Source of the DNA: Planctomycetaceae bacterium UBA6172
Lineage (GTDB): Bacteria > Planctomycetota > Planctomycetia > Pirellulales > Pirellulaceae
Direction of reading: 5' to 3'
Assembly: GCA_002422955.1 (NCBI GenBank)
Contig: DITY01000238.1
Location: 7,945 to 61,937 of the forward strand
DNA length: 53,993 bases
This document shows positions 8,539 to 16,367 of this stretch, piece after piece. How positions within the stretch are numbered: the stretch's first letter is position 1; each line of letters begins with the position of its first letter. The position numbers and the translations under genes are program-made. The notes under the pieces are model-generated. The model was not told the origin of the DNA. It saw nothing but the letters and a program-made list of their open reading frames with translations, and ran no database searches.

Positions 8539-9814
8539 ATTCCCTGCTCCAGAGTGCTTGTGCCGCGGTGTTGTCGAGGATGTGGCCGTTGGACGGATCG
8601 GTTTTGATGACCGCGTCGGTCCGGTAGGCAATGTTGCCCAAATGGCACAGCAATGTACTGCGATGCGCTTCTTCGACGTCGGAACGGGGGCGGCCACCTT
8701 CGCGAATGCAGCGGAGGAAGTCGGCCAAGTGGTCCGCTTCGCCGCTGGGGCCGGTGCCGGTCCCCGTTTCGCGATTTCGCATGTCGAACGTGACGTAGCC
8801 GGCATCCAGGATCACCATCGAACCTTCGGTGCCGTGGAAGGTCACGCCAAAGCCGCCCTCACGCGGCCCGAGTGGCGACCAACTTAGCCCTTCCCAGGTG
8901 ATCGTTTTTTGGCCTGGGAAATCGTAGGTCACCATCAGCGTGTCAGGCGTCTCTTGGCTGTCCTGGTGGCGGTACTTGCCGCCCCCGCAAGTGATGCGAC
9001 TCGGGAACGTGACATTCATGCCCCACCGCGCCAAATCCAGGCCATGGATGCCGTTATTGGCCAGCTCGCCGCCGCCCCAATGCCAGTGCCAGTGCCAGTT
9101 GTAATGGACGATGTTGTCGATGAACGGACGCCGCGGCGCGGGGCCTTGCCAAAGGTCCCAGTCCAGCCACGTGGGCACCTCCGCCGCTACGCCGGGTCCG
9201 ATCGACTCCCGCCGGTTGTTGTACCAAGTGCGGGCGTAATGCAGTTCGCCGATCTCACCGGCGTGCAACTTCGCGACCGCCTCGGTGACACCGGGTCGGC
9301 TACGCCGCTGGGATCCCATCTGCACGACCCGGTTGTGCTTGCGGGCTGCCTGAATCGCCAGTTCGCCCTCTGCGGGGGTCTGGCTAAGCGGCTTTTCGAC
9401 ATACACGTGCTTTCCGGCGGCGCAGCCGAGGATCGTGGCCGGTGCGTGCCAATGATTCGGCGCCGCGACGACCAACGCATCGATCGACGGGTCATCCAAC
9501 ACGCGACGAATGTCCGACTCGACCTTGGCGGGACGGGACTGGCCTCCGGCCACTTCGGCCGCTGCTTTCGCGGCGGCCCGGGAATCGACGTCGCAAATCG
9601 CCGCGATCTCGACACCCGGCGTCGCCATGAACGACTTCGTCAACGCCAGCCCGCGACCGTTGACCCCCATCACGGCGACTCGCACCGTTTCCGAAGGCGG
9701 CACGGCATCGGCCGCGTAAGCCCGAGTGCGGAGTTGATTTTGGGTAACCGCGGCAGCGGCAAGCACCGAGGCACTGGCTTTAAGAAACAGCCTGCGATCA
9801 GCTTCGATCGACAT
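8510..9814 (-). CDS. Gfo/Idh/MocA-family oxidoreductase with twin-arginine signal
   Basis: 434 residues. The N-terminus ADRRLFLKASASVLAAAAV is a twin-arginine signal, implying export of the folded protein with its cofactor already bound. The Rossmann fold begins at VRVAVMGVNGRGLALTKSF. AAPNHWHAP and HVYVEKPLS (the EKP motif with catalytic Lys) follow, and the C-terminal domain has NNGIHGLDLARWG, with the family His. The start at 9814 is preferred over one 14 codons upstream: GGAGG lies about 8 bases before the ATG and the signal peptide begins cleanly. Exported Gfo/Idh/MocA enzymes are very numerous in planctomycetes, where they are thought to act on sugars; the substrate is unknown. It is followed by the second oxidoreductase with a 29-bp overlap. 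Confidence 0.9.
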   Translation of the reverse strand: MSIEADRRLFLKASASVLAAAAVTQNQLRTRAYAADAVPPSETVRVAVMGVNGRGLALTKSFMATPGVEIAAICDVDSRAAAKAAAEVAGGQSRPAKVESDIRRVLDDPSIDALVVAAPNHWHAPATILGCAAGKHVYVEKPLSQTPAEGELAIQAARKHNRVVQMGSQRRSRPGVTEAVAKLHAGEIGELHYARTWYNNRRESIGPGVAAEVPTWLDWDLWQGPAPRRPFIDNIVHYNWHWHWHWGGGELANNGIHGLDLARWGMNVTFPSRITCGGGKYRHQDSQETPDTLMVTYDFPGQKTITWEGLSWSPLGPREGGFGVTFHGTEGSMVILDAGYVTFDMRNRETGTGTGPSGEADHLADFLRCIREGGRPRSDVEEAHRSTLLCHLGNIAYRTDAVIKTDPSNGHILDNTAAQALWSREYDKNWQPQV

Positions 9815-10001
9815 CAGCGGTCCTCCAGGGCGAGAGGGGGCGGGAAGGCGGGACATCAGTCGATCCCGATCTTATCGCAGTCTAACGCCAGAGATTGACG
9901 GTGCAACGGTGTCGAGGCTGCCGGTGCCTGATTCGGCGATGGGTGGGCCACCGAACGGGCGCGGCATGGCGGCGCGGCGAGTTGGCCCTAGGGTCCGAAC
10001 G

Positions 10002-10997
10002 TTACGCCGGTTCAGACTGCACCTGAGCCTGTGGTGAGATCGCTGGTGAAGCCGAGGAAGAATCCGCCGGTGAAAAGTTTCGCAGCGGTTTGGGAAGCGG
10101 GAACGAAACTTTTTCCTCACGGATCGTTTGGGTGGTGACCGTCGCGTCGAAGTGCTCGATCAGCCAGTCGACCGTTTCCCGGACGACCGATTCCGGTGCG
10201 CTGGCTCCGGCGGTGATCAGCACGGTCATGTCGGGTTTGAAGTCGGCCTGGTCGAGATCCTGAGGCCCGTCGACCAAGTAGGCGCGACGTCCCCGCTCGG
10301 CGGCCAGTTCCCGCAGTCGTTGGCTGTTACTGCTGTTTTGGCTCCCCAGCACGATCACCACATCCGCCGCATCGGTCAGCTCCCGCACCGCTTCTTGGCG
10401 GTTCTGGGTCGCGTAGCAAATGTCTTCCTTCGGCGGGCAAGTGATTTCGGGGAATCGCTGTCGCAGCGCCGCGATGATCCGGCCGGCATCGTCCACCGAC
10501 AGTGTCGTCTGCGTCAAATAGGCCAGCCGCGTCCCGGGGGGGAATTCCAAAGTCGCGACGGCCGCCTCGTCCTCGACCAACACGATCGCTTCGGGCGCCT
10601 CGCCCAACGTGCCGATCACTTCGTCATGTCCGGCATGGCCGATCAGCAGGATCTTGTAACCATCTTTGGCGAACCGGATCGCCTCCAGGTGCACCTTGGT
10701 GACCAACGGACAGGTGGCGTCGATCGCATTGAGTCGCCGATTGCGAGCTTCATCGCGAATCGCGGGCGAGACGCCGTGAGCGGAAAACAGGAGCGTGCTC
10801 CCTTCGGGCACTTCGTCTAGCGAATCGACGAAGACCGCACCTTGGTCGCGAAACGTCCGCACCACATACTGGTTGTGGACGATTTCGTGATAGACATAGA
10901 TCGGTGCCCCAAACGCCTTGAGCGCTAGGGAGAGGCTGTCGATCGCCATGTTGACCCCGGCGCAGAAGCCGCGCGGCGCGGCAAGAATGATTCGCAT
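10002..10997 (-). CDS. ispH: 4-hydroxy-3-methylbut-2-enyl diphosphate reductase
   Basis: 331 residues. This is the last step of the MEP pathway: reductive dehydroxylation of HMBPP to IPP and DMAPP on a [4Fe-4S] cluster. The three cluster cysteines are C12 (APRGFCAGV), C96 (DATCPLV) and C194 (DICYATQNRQ). Substrate ligands H41, H74, H124 and E126 (GHAGHDEV) are present, as is the GSQNSSNSQRL segment. About 20 Pro/Ser/Ala-rich residues follow the family C-terminus. Its ATG overlaps the ATG of the divergent hpnC gene, so no separate promoter region lies between them. The link is logical: IspH supplies the C5 units that HpnC/D/E turn, via farnesyl diphosphate, into squalene. Confidence 0.95.
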   Translation of the reverse strand: MRIILAAPRGFCAGVNMAIDSLSLALKAFGAPIYVYHEIVHNQYVVRTFRDQGAVFVDSLDEVPEGSTLLFSAHGVSPAIRDEARNRRLNAIDATCPLVTKVHLEAIRFAKDGYKILLIGHAGHDEVIGTLGEAPEAIVLVEDEAAVATLEFPPGTRLAYLTQTTLSVDDAGRIIAALRQRFPEITCPPKEDICYATQNRQEAVRELTDAADVVIVLGSQNSSNSQRLRELAAERGRRAYLVDGPQDLDQADFKPDMTVLITAGASAPESVVRETVDWLIEHFDATVTTQTIREEKVSFPLPKPLRNFSPADSSSASPAISPQAQVQSEPA

Positions 10998-11928
10998 GAC
11001 TGATACTTTGAGTGAGGGACAATCGTCACTTCAGATTAACCGCGGGGAGGGCGGTTCGTCCAACCCGCCACTGGGCCGAGCATCCACTTTGGCCGAAGCG
11101 GAGGCGTACTGTCGCCGGCTCGCACGCGGGCATTATGAGAACTTCGTCGTCGCCAGCTTCCTGCTCCCACGGCGGATGCGACAACCTTTTTTCAACGTTT
11201 ATGCGTTTTGTCGCCATGCCGACGACCTGGCTGACGAGTCGGGTTCCCCCCAGTTGGCCCAGGAGCGGCTAGCGGCTTGGCAGGTGGGGCTGGATCGATG
11301 TTTCGCGGGCCAAGCCGAGCACCCGATTTTTGTCGCCCTGGCAGACACGATCCGCACTTTGCGCCTGACCCAGCCCCCCTTTGACGACCTACTCGACGCG
11401 TTTCGCCAGGACCAAGTCAAAACGCGGTACGCCGATTTTGACGAGTTGCTCGATTACTGCCGACGCTCGGCCGCACCGGTCGGCCGGATCGTGTTGCGAA
11501 TGGCCGAAGCGGATTCGTCCGAGAACATCGCGCTGTCGGATGCGGTTTGCACCGGCTTGCAACTGGCGAATCATTGGCAAGACATCGCGCGGGATTTTTC
11601 CGGCGGCCGCATCTACCTGCCGCTGGATTCGCTGGCCCGCGAAGGGGTCAGTGAGGCGATGCTGGGCGCTGGCGTGGCGAGCGCCGAGGTCAAAGGTTTG
11701 ATCGCCAAAGAATGCGCCCGCGCCCGACACTTTCTGCTCCAGGGGTTGCCCTTGGCGGAGCGGGTTCCACGTTGGTTGGCGGCCGATGTGCGGTTATTCG
11801 TGCATGGGGGCTTGGCGACGCTCGACGCGATCGCGGCGGCCGATTACGACACGCTCGCCCGACGGCCGCGGGTTTCTCGCTGGAAGCAAATCAAGCTGAC
11901 TCTGCGGGCCGTTATGGGGCGGCTGTGA
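10996..11928 (+). CDS. hpnC: Squalene synthase-like protein HpnC (hydroxysqualene synthase)
   Basis: 310 residues from the ATG at 10996. In the HpnCDE route, HpnD makes presqualene diphosphate from two farnesyl diphosphates, HpnC converts it to hydroxysqualene and HpnE reduces that to squalene. The all-helical prenyl-synthase fold is shown by RRLARGHYENFVVASFLLP, the first Asp-rich motif in FCRHADDLADE and the second in NHWQDIARDF, followed by GRIYLP. The start is uncertain: an ATG at 10987 and TTG codons further down are possible, and the first 30 residues look unconserved. The chosen ATG overlaps the ispH start codon on the other strand. hpnD follows after about 100 bp. Confidence 0.88.
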   Translation: MTDTLSEGQSSLQINRGEGGSSNPPLGRASTLAEAEAYCRRLARGHYENFVVASFLLPRRMRQPFFNVYAFCRHADDLADESGSPQLAQERLAAWQVGLDRCFAGQAEHPIFVALADTIRTLRLTQPPFDDLLDAFRQDQVKTRYADFDELLDYCRRSAAPVGRIVLRMAEADSSENIALSDAVCTGLQLANHWQDIARDFSGGRIYLPLDSLAREGVSEAMLGAGVASAEVKGLIAKECARARHFLLQGLPLAERVPRWLAADVRLFVHGGLATLDAIAAADYDTLARRPRVSRWKQIKLTLRAVMGRL

Positions 11929-12032
11929 AATCGCCTACAATGACGTCTCTCGGTCCGATCAGGCCCTGAGCTTTTCCGTCCCACCCCAGTTCGCGAGTGA
12001 TCGCGTCGCGTCGTTTTACGTTTCCGATCACC

Positions 12033-13007
12033 ATGCCGGACGCCCCCCCAACGATCGCCGAAAGCTACCAACATGCCTGTCGCATCTCGCGACGATCCGG
12101 CAGCAATTTTTATCGATCCTTTTGGCTGCTGCCGTCCGAGAAGCGACTCGCGATGTGCGCGCTGTATGCCTTCGCGCGGATCACGGATGACATCGGCGAC
12201 TGCGAGGCGCCGATTTCGCTGCGGAAGGAATGGTTATCGTGGTGGCGACAGGCGACCGCGATGAATCTGATCGGCGAGACCCCAGTCGGCCGTTGTCGGT
12301 TGCCGCAGGGGTTTCCCGAGTCGACCGCCGATTGGCCGGTCGATCTACGAGCCCGAGCCGAGGAGATTCTCCCCGCGGTCGCGGATGCCGTGTCGCGTTT
12401 CGAAATTCCCAGCCGATTCTTGCTCGAGATCATCGATGGGGTGCTCGCCGACCAAACGAAAACGCGATTCGATACCTACGAACTGCTGGAGCACTATTGC
12501 TATTTGGTCGCTTCCGCGGTCGGCTTGGCCTGCCTTCACATCTGGCAGTTCCGACCGCCCTTGCCGATGCGCGCCGCGGTCGACTGTGGTTTGGCGTTTC
12601 AATTGACCAATATCTTGCGTGACATCCGCGAGGATGCGCAGCGCGGGCGGATCTACCTGCCCCAGCAGCATTGGCGTGAACACGGCCTCTGCGAGGACGA
12701 TTTGCTCGATCCCCGCCCCGATGATCGCCTGCGTTGCCTGATCAGCGACGAGGCCCGCCGGGCCGCGGCATTGTTCGATTCGGGGTGGCGGGTTTGGGAT
12801 TCGCTGCATCCCGATGGGAGGCCGATGTTCAGCATGATGTGGCGAACCTATCGCCGAATCTTGAGCCACATCGAGGCGGATCCCTGTAGCGTGTTGCGGC
12901 ATCGTGTCCGGCTGAGCACTTCCGAACGTTTGGGGTTGGGGTCCCAGCACTTTATCGGCCCGCTGTTCCGCCGATTGCCGGTTCCGCCGTTAGAAGTGAA
13001 GCGATGA
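12033..13007 (+). CDS. hpnD: Presqualene diphosphate synthase HpnD
   Basis: 324 residues. It condenses two farnesyl diphosphates to presqualene diphosphate. SRRSGSNFYRSFWLLP is the usual N-terminal segment; the Asp motifs are FARITDDIGD and NILRDIREDAQRG, followed by RIYLPQQHW. The HpnD assignment rather than HpnC rests on the SGSNFYxSF start and the LRDIREDA motif. The ATG at 12033 (MPDAPPTIAESY) is preferred over one 12 codons upstream because it leads directly into the conserved AESYQHACR segment. Its TGA overlaps the hpnE ATG (ATGA at 13004-13007), so translation is coupled. Confidence 0.9.
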   Translation: MPDAPPTIAESYQHACRISRRSGSNFYRSFWLLPSEKRLAMCALYAFARITDDIGDCEAPISLRKEWLSWWRQATAMNLIGETPVGRCRLPQGFPESTADWPVDLRARAEEILPAVADAVSRFEIPSRFLLEIIDGVLADQTKTRFDTYELLEHYCYLVASAVGLACLHIWQFRPPLPMRAAVDCGLAFQLTNILRDIREDAQRGRIYLPQQHWREHGLCEDDLLDPRPDDRLRCLISDEARRAAALFDSGWRVWDSLHPDGRPMFSMMWRTYRRILSHIEADPCSVLRHRVRLSTSERLGLGSQHFIGPLFRRLPVPPLEVKR

Positions 13008-14479
13008 ACCGTTCCGACCGTCACGGCGAAACGCCGCGCAAAGTGGCCATTGTCGGCGGAGGTTTGGCCGGCATGGCGGCTGCGCACGCGCTGGCAACGG
13101 TCGCCCCCGATTTGCAGGTGACCCTGTTCGAATCACGTCGCGCCAACGGCGGTCGCGCCGGTTCGTTCGTCGATCCTTCGACGGGGGACGAGGTCGATTA
13201 TTGTCAGCATGTCGCGATGGGGTGCTGTACGAACCTGCTGGGGATGCTGGCGGAGTGCGGACTCGCGGATGCCTGGACGCGATACGATTCGCTGACCTTT
13301 CATCATCCCGATTTTGTACCGAGTCCGTTTTCGGCCAGTCGCTGGCTGCCCGCACCGCTGCATTTGCTGCCGACGCTCGGCCGCCTGCGCTACCTTACCT
13401 CGCGCCAAAAGCACGAGATCCGCCGCGGCACGTGGCTGCTGATGCGGACGGCATCGCGGCGGTTGGCGGGCATGACCGCCGCGGAATGGTTGCGCGACGC
13501 CGGCCAGTCCGACGCGACGATTCGCGATTACTGGGATGTCGTGCTGGTCAGTGCGCTGGGGGAGGCCAGCCAAGCGGTCGCGATGACTGCCGCTCGCAAG
13601 GTCTTCGTCGATGGCTTCTTGGCGTCACGCGGCGCGAGCGATGTCCTGATCCCTCGCCTGCCGCTGGGGGAATTGTTCGGCAAGCGTCTGCCCGATTCCC
13701 TGCGCGCCCAGGGGGTCGCTATCCGCAATCGGACCGCGGTCCGGTCGGTCGGCTTCGCGTCTGAAGCCTCGGGGCATGGCGGCCTCGTAATCGAAATAGG
13801 TGACGGAACGCTCGGATTCGACCAGGTGGTTGTGGCCGTGCCTTGGCATCAACTAGGCAAGGTTGTCGATGAGCGGTTGGCTGCGATCGCGGGGCTGTGT
13901 CCGCGGGAGTGGTCGGCATTTCCGGCCTCACCGATCAGCGGCGTGCATCTGTGGTTCGATCGACCGATCGCCGCGGCCCCGCATGCGGTGTTGGTCGGAA
14001 CCCTCGCCCAGTGGATGTTCAGTCGCCCGACGGAGGCGGTTACGGATTCAAGCCGCGCGGGCCATTATTACCAGGTCGTGATCAGCGCTTCTCGCTCCGT
14101 TCGCCAAATTCCCAACGACTTAGTCATTCGCCAGGTGGTTGAGGAGCTCGGAGTCGCGTTTCCCGAAGCGCGGGCGGCTCGATTGCTGGCCGCTCGCGTG
14201 GTCACCGATCCACAGGCGGTATTTTCGGTTTCGCCGGCGGTCGAAACCGCGCGTCCCGAGACCGCGACCCGGCTCGCGTCGCTGCATTTAGCGGGTGATT
14301 TCGTCCGCACCGGTTGGCCGGCGACGATGGAAGGGGCGGTGATCAGTGGGCGTCAGGCAGCGGCCAGCGTACTCCGCGCGCTCGGCCGTCCGCCCTGCCC
14401 CATCAGTCCCGGCCTGCCCTGGGGAATGCTAGCCCGGTGGCTGATCCGCCGCGAAGCCGTCGATTCGCGAGCCATTTGA
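13004..14479 (+). CDS. hpnE: Hydroxysqualene dehydroxylase HpnE (FAD-dependent)
   Basis: 491 residues. An amine-oxidase/phytoene-desaturase-like flavoprotein that completes squalene formation. The N-terminus KVAIVGGGLAGMAAAHALA is the dinucleotide-binding beta-alpha-beta motif, with LFESRRANGGRAGSF following. The C-terminus LHLAGDFVRTGWPATMEGAVISG is the second FAD-contact motif. Context is decisive: it directly follows hpnD with a 4-bp overlap, in the order C-D-E known from hopanoid producers. No squalene-hopene cyclase or squalene monooxygenase gene lies in the window, so whether the squalene goes to hopanoids or sterols cannot be told. Confidence 0.9.
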   Translation: MNRSDRHGETPRKVAIVGGGLAGMAAAHALATVAPDLQVTLFESRRANGGRAGSFVDPSTGDEVDYCQHVAMGCCTNLLGMLAECGLADAWTRYDSLTFHHPDFVPSPFSASRWLPAPLHLLPTLGRLRYLTSRQKHEIRRGTWLLMRTASRRLAGMTAAEWLRDAGQSDATIRDYWDVVLVSALGEASQAVAMTAARKVFVDGFLASRGASDVLIPRLPLGELFGKRLPDSLRAQGVAIRNRTAVRSVGFASEASGHGGLVIEIGDGTLGFDQVVVAVPWHQLGKVVDERLAAIAGLCPREWSAFPASPISGVHLWFDRPIAAAPHAVLVGTLAQWMFSRPTEAVTDSSRAGHYYQVVISASRSVRQIPNDLVIRQVVEELGVAFPEARAARLLAARVVTDPQAVFSVSPAVETARPETATRLASLHLAGDFVRTGWPATMEGAVISGRQAAASVLRALGRPPCPISPGLPWGMLARWLIRREAVDSRAI

Positions 14480-14500
14480 GTTCGCGTGGCCCAATTGAGA

Positions 14501-14529
14501 TTGGATCGGACCGTCGGACGTGGCATAAT
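14501..14529 (+). promoter_or_regulatory. Possible sigma-70-like promoter for the UvrC-like gene
   Basis: TTGGAT (14501-14506) and CATAAT (14524-14529) are separated by 17 bases, lie just after the hpnE stop and sit 56 bases before the next ATG. The -10 matches the consensus at five of six positions and the -35 only weakly. Prediction by eye only. Confidence 0.35.
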
Positions 14530-14584
14530 TCCGGATCGACCGGATCGGAACAGGCGTCAGACCAGGGATTGAGGGGGGACAGGC

Positions 14585-15799
14585 ATGGAGGCCAGCGACA
14601 CGACCCGAGGGGACCTCGATAGCAGCTTCGGTCATGATCCTCTGTTGCCGCACGAGCCGAGGTCGCTGGTTCGCGTCAGCCAGAAGACGCGGGCCTCACT
14701 GCAACGCGAGGTCGCGGAGCGGTGTCCTCCCGTGCCGGGCGTTTACGGAATTCTCGATCGCGGCGGAACGCTGATCTATGTCGGCAAAAGCAAATCGCTC
14801 CGTCAGCGGTTGCTCGGATATTTTGTATCCTCCAGCCGACAGGAGAAATCGGGCCGCATCATCGAGGCGGCCCGTGCGGTTCAATGGGAGACGCAGCCCA
14901 GCGAGTTTGCGGCGTTGCTCAGGGAGCAGCACCTGATTCGCCGTTTTCGGCCACGCTGGAACGTGCAGGGGATTCCTGAGCGACAACGCCCGCTCTACCT
15001 CTGCCTTGGCAGGCAGCCGGCACCCTATTTTTTCATCTCCGCCAAACCGCCCGCGGACTTGATCGCGTGTGAGGGGCCGTTTTACGGAATGGCCCGCATG
15101 AACCGGGCCGTCGACGCGTTGAATCAGTTCTTCCAGTTACGTGATTGCAGCCAAAAGACGCCGTTTTACTTCGCCGATCAACTGACCCTGTTTCAGGTCG
15201 AACGCCGCCCGGGATGCTTGCGTTACGAAACCGGGACCTGCTTGGGACCCTGCGCCGCTGGCAGTACCCGAAACGCCTACGACGCGCAGGTCAACGCCGC
15301 GGAAAGCTTCTTGGACGGCTTCAATGACGAGCCCGTGGTGGCGATGCGGGAAGCGATGGAAGCCGCGTCGACCAACCTGCAGTACGAATTAGCCGCACGT
15401 CGGTTGGCCGATTCTCGGTCGGTCGATTACTTGTATCGCAAATTGACCTACTTGGCCGAGGTCCGACGGAGCTACTCGTTCATTTATCCCGTCCGCGGCT
15501 TTGACCATTGCCACACCTGGTATTTGATCCGCGCCGGCGAAGTGGCCGACACGGTTCCGGCGCCCACCTGTGTGCGGACCTTTGCCGCCGTGCGCGAGCG
15601 TGTCGAGCTGTGGACCGCCCAGACCCAGAACCCGTTCGATCGTGGCCATGGACTGCATGCCCACACGCTCAATCTGGTCGCGTCCTGGTTCCGCAATCGA
15701 CGCCCGGAATTGGCCAGGACGTTCAGTCCCGAGCGGGCCGCGCGGGTCTACAAAACGGCGCTCGATGAGAAGGCCCAGGCCCGCAGCAACGCCGGCTAA
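14585..15799 (+). CDS. UvrC N-terminal-half protein: GIY-YIG nuclease with four-cysteine motif
   Basis: 404 residues, against about 600 for UvrC. The GIY-YIG domain has GVYG at 52-55, LIYVGKSKSLRQR at 63-75 and SEFAALLREQHLI with the catalytic Glu near 107. Next come four cysteines at about 188, 211, 219 and 223 (RDCSQ, PGCLRYETGTCLGPC), the spacing of the UvrC cluster now known to bind [4Fe-4S]. An UvrB-interacting UVR-like helix follows (about 253-290, LQYELAARRLADSR). The UvrC C-terminal RNase H and HhH domains are missing. It resembles Cho-type proteins, which make one incision in repair, but carries the cysteine and UVR parts as well. AGGGGGGA lies about 6 bases before the ATG, one of the best ribosome sites here. 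Confidence 0.85.
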   Translation: MEASDTTRGDLDSSFGHDPLLPHEPRSLVRVSQKTRASLQREVAERCPPVPGVYGILDRGGTLIYVGKSKSLRQRLLGYFVSSSRQEKSGRIIEAARAVQWETQPSEFAALLREQHLIRRFRPRWNVQGIPERQRPLYLCLGRQPAPYFFISAKPPADLIACEGPFYGMARMNRAVDALNQFFQLRDCSQKTPFYFADQLTLFQVERRPGCLRYETGTCLGPCAAGSTRNAYDAQVNAAESFLDGFNDEPVVAMREAMEAASTNLQYELAARRLADSRSVDYLYRKLTYLAEVRRSYSFIYPVRGFDHCHTWYLIRAGEVADTVPAPTCVRTFAAVRERVELWTAQTQNPFDRGHGLHAHTLNLVASWFRNRRPELARTFSPERAARVYKTALDEKAQARSNAG

Positions 15800-15868
15800 C
15801 GGCTTCCGCCTGGTGGGCGCGGTCGCGATCTCGTTGCCGCAGCGCTCCGGCATGTGAGCTATTGGCGG

Positions 15869-16255
15869 TCAGTCGCCTCCATCGCCGCCGTCTGCTCCGT
15901 CGCAGCCATCCCCATTTCCATCCCCGTCGCCATCGTGGGTCGCGATCGCGATCGAACCGGCATTCGAGGCATCCGGGTCGGTCGAAAACACGCCGGCATG
16001 ATGTTTTAGCTTCGGGATCGCGGCACCAGTTCTGAGGAGCTGCCCATCTCGCTTGCGTAGGACGTACAGCGTCCCGCCGGAAAAGGCGTAAAGCAGCGGA
16101 CCATCTTCCTGCAGGCTGACAAATCGATTTCCAACGCGGAACCATCCCGTCCTGAGCTGGGTTTCCCAGACCGGCTGTCCCGTGCGGGTGGAAATGCCAA
16201 CCACGCATCCGTTACCGCCGACGAAAACCATTTCTCTGGGATGGTGTGGCTGCAC
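15869..16255 (-). CDS. Small PQQ-like beta-propeller repeat protein with Asp/Gly-rich tail
   Basis: About 128 residues from a GTG at 16255; the ATG at 16231, giving 120, is equally possible. The segment MVFVGGNGCVVGISTRTGQPVWETQL is a PQQ-type blade: strands around VGIDxxTG-xxxWE. A second, weaker blade is GTLYVLRKRDGQLLRTG. Two blades cannot form a full propeller, so it must act as an oligomer, a partner domain or a degenerate remnant. The last 22 residues are nearly all Asp and Gly with one Cys and one Asn, resembling calcium-binding DxDxDG repeats. No signal peptide is visible. It converges on the UvrC-like gene and lies downstream of the ABC-F gene on the other side of a 111-bp gap. Function unknown. 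Confidence 0.6.
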   Translation of the reverse strand: MQPHHPREMVFVGGNGCVVGISTRTGQPVWETQLRTGWFRVGNRFVSLQEDGPLLYAFSGGTLYVLRKRDGQLLRTGAAIPKLKHHAGVFSTDPDASNAGSIAIATHDGDGDGNGDGCDGADGGDGGD

Positions 16256-16367
16256 GCTACTGCTCGCGGGCTAGGGAACGTAGCGAGGCAAATCCGACTG
16301 TACCGAAACCCTGCGGCGGGAAATCACACGGCCAGGCGAGGGCGACCACCCTGCCGCGTCACAGCGG

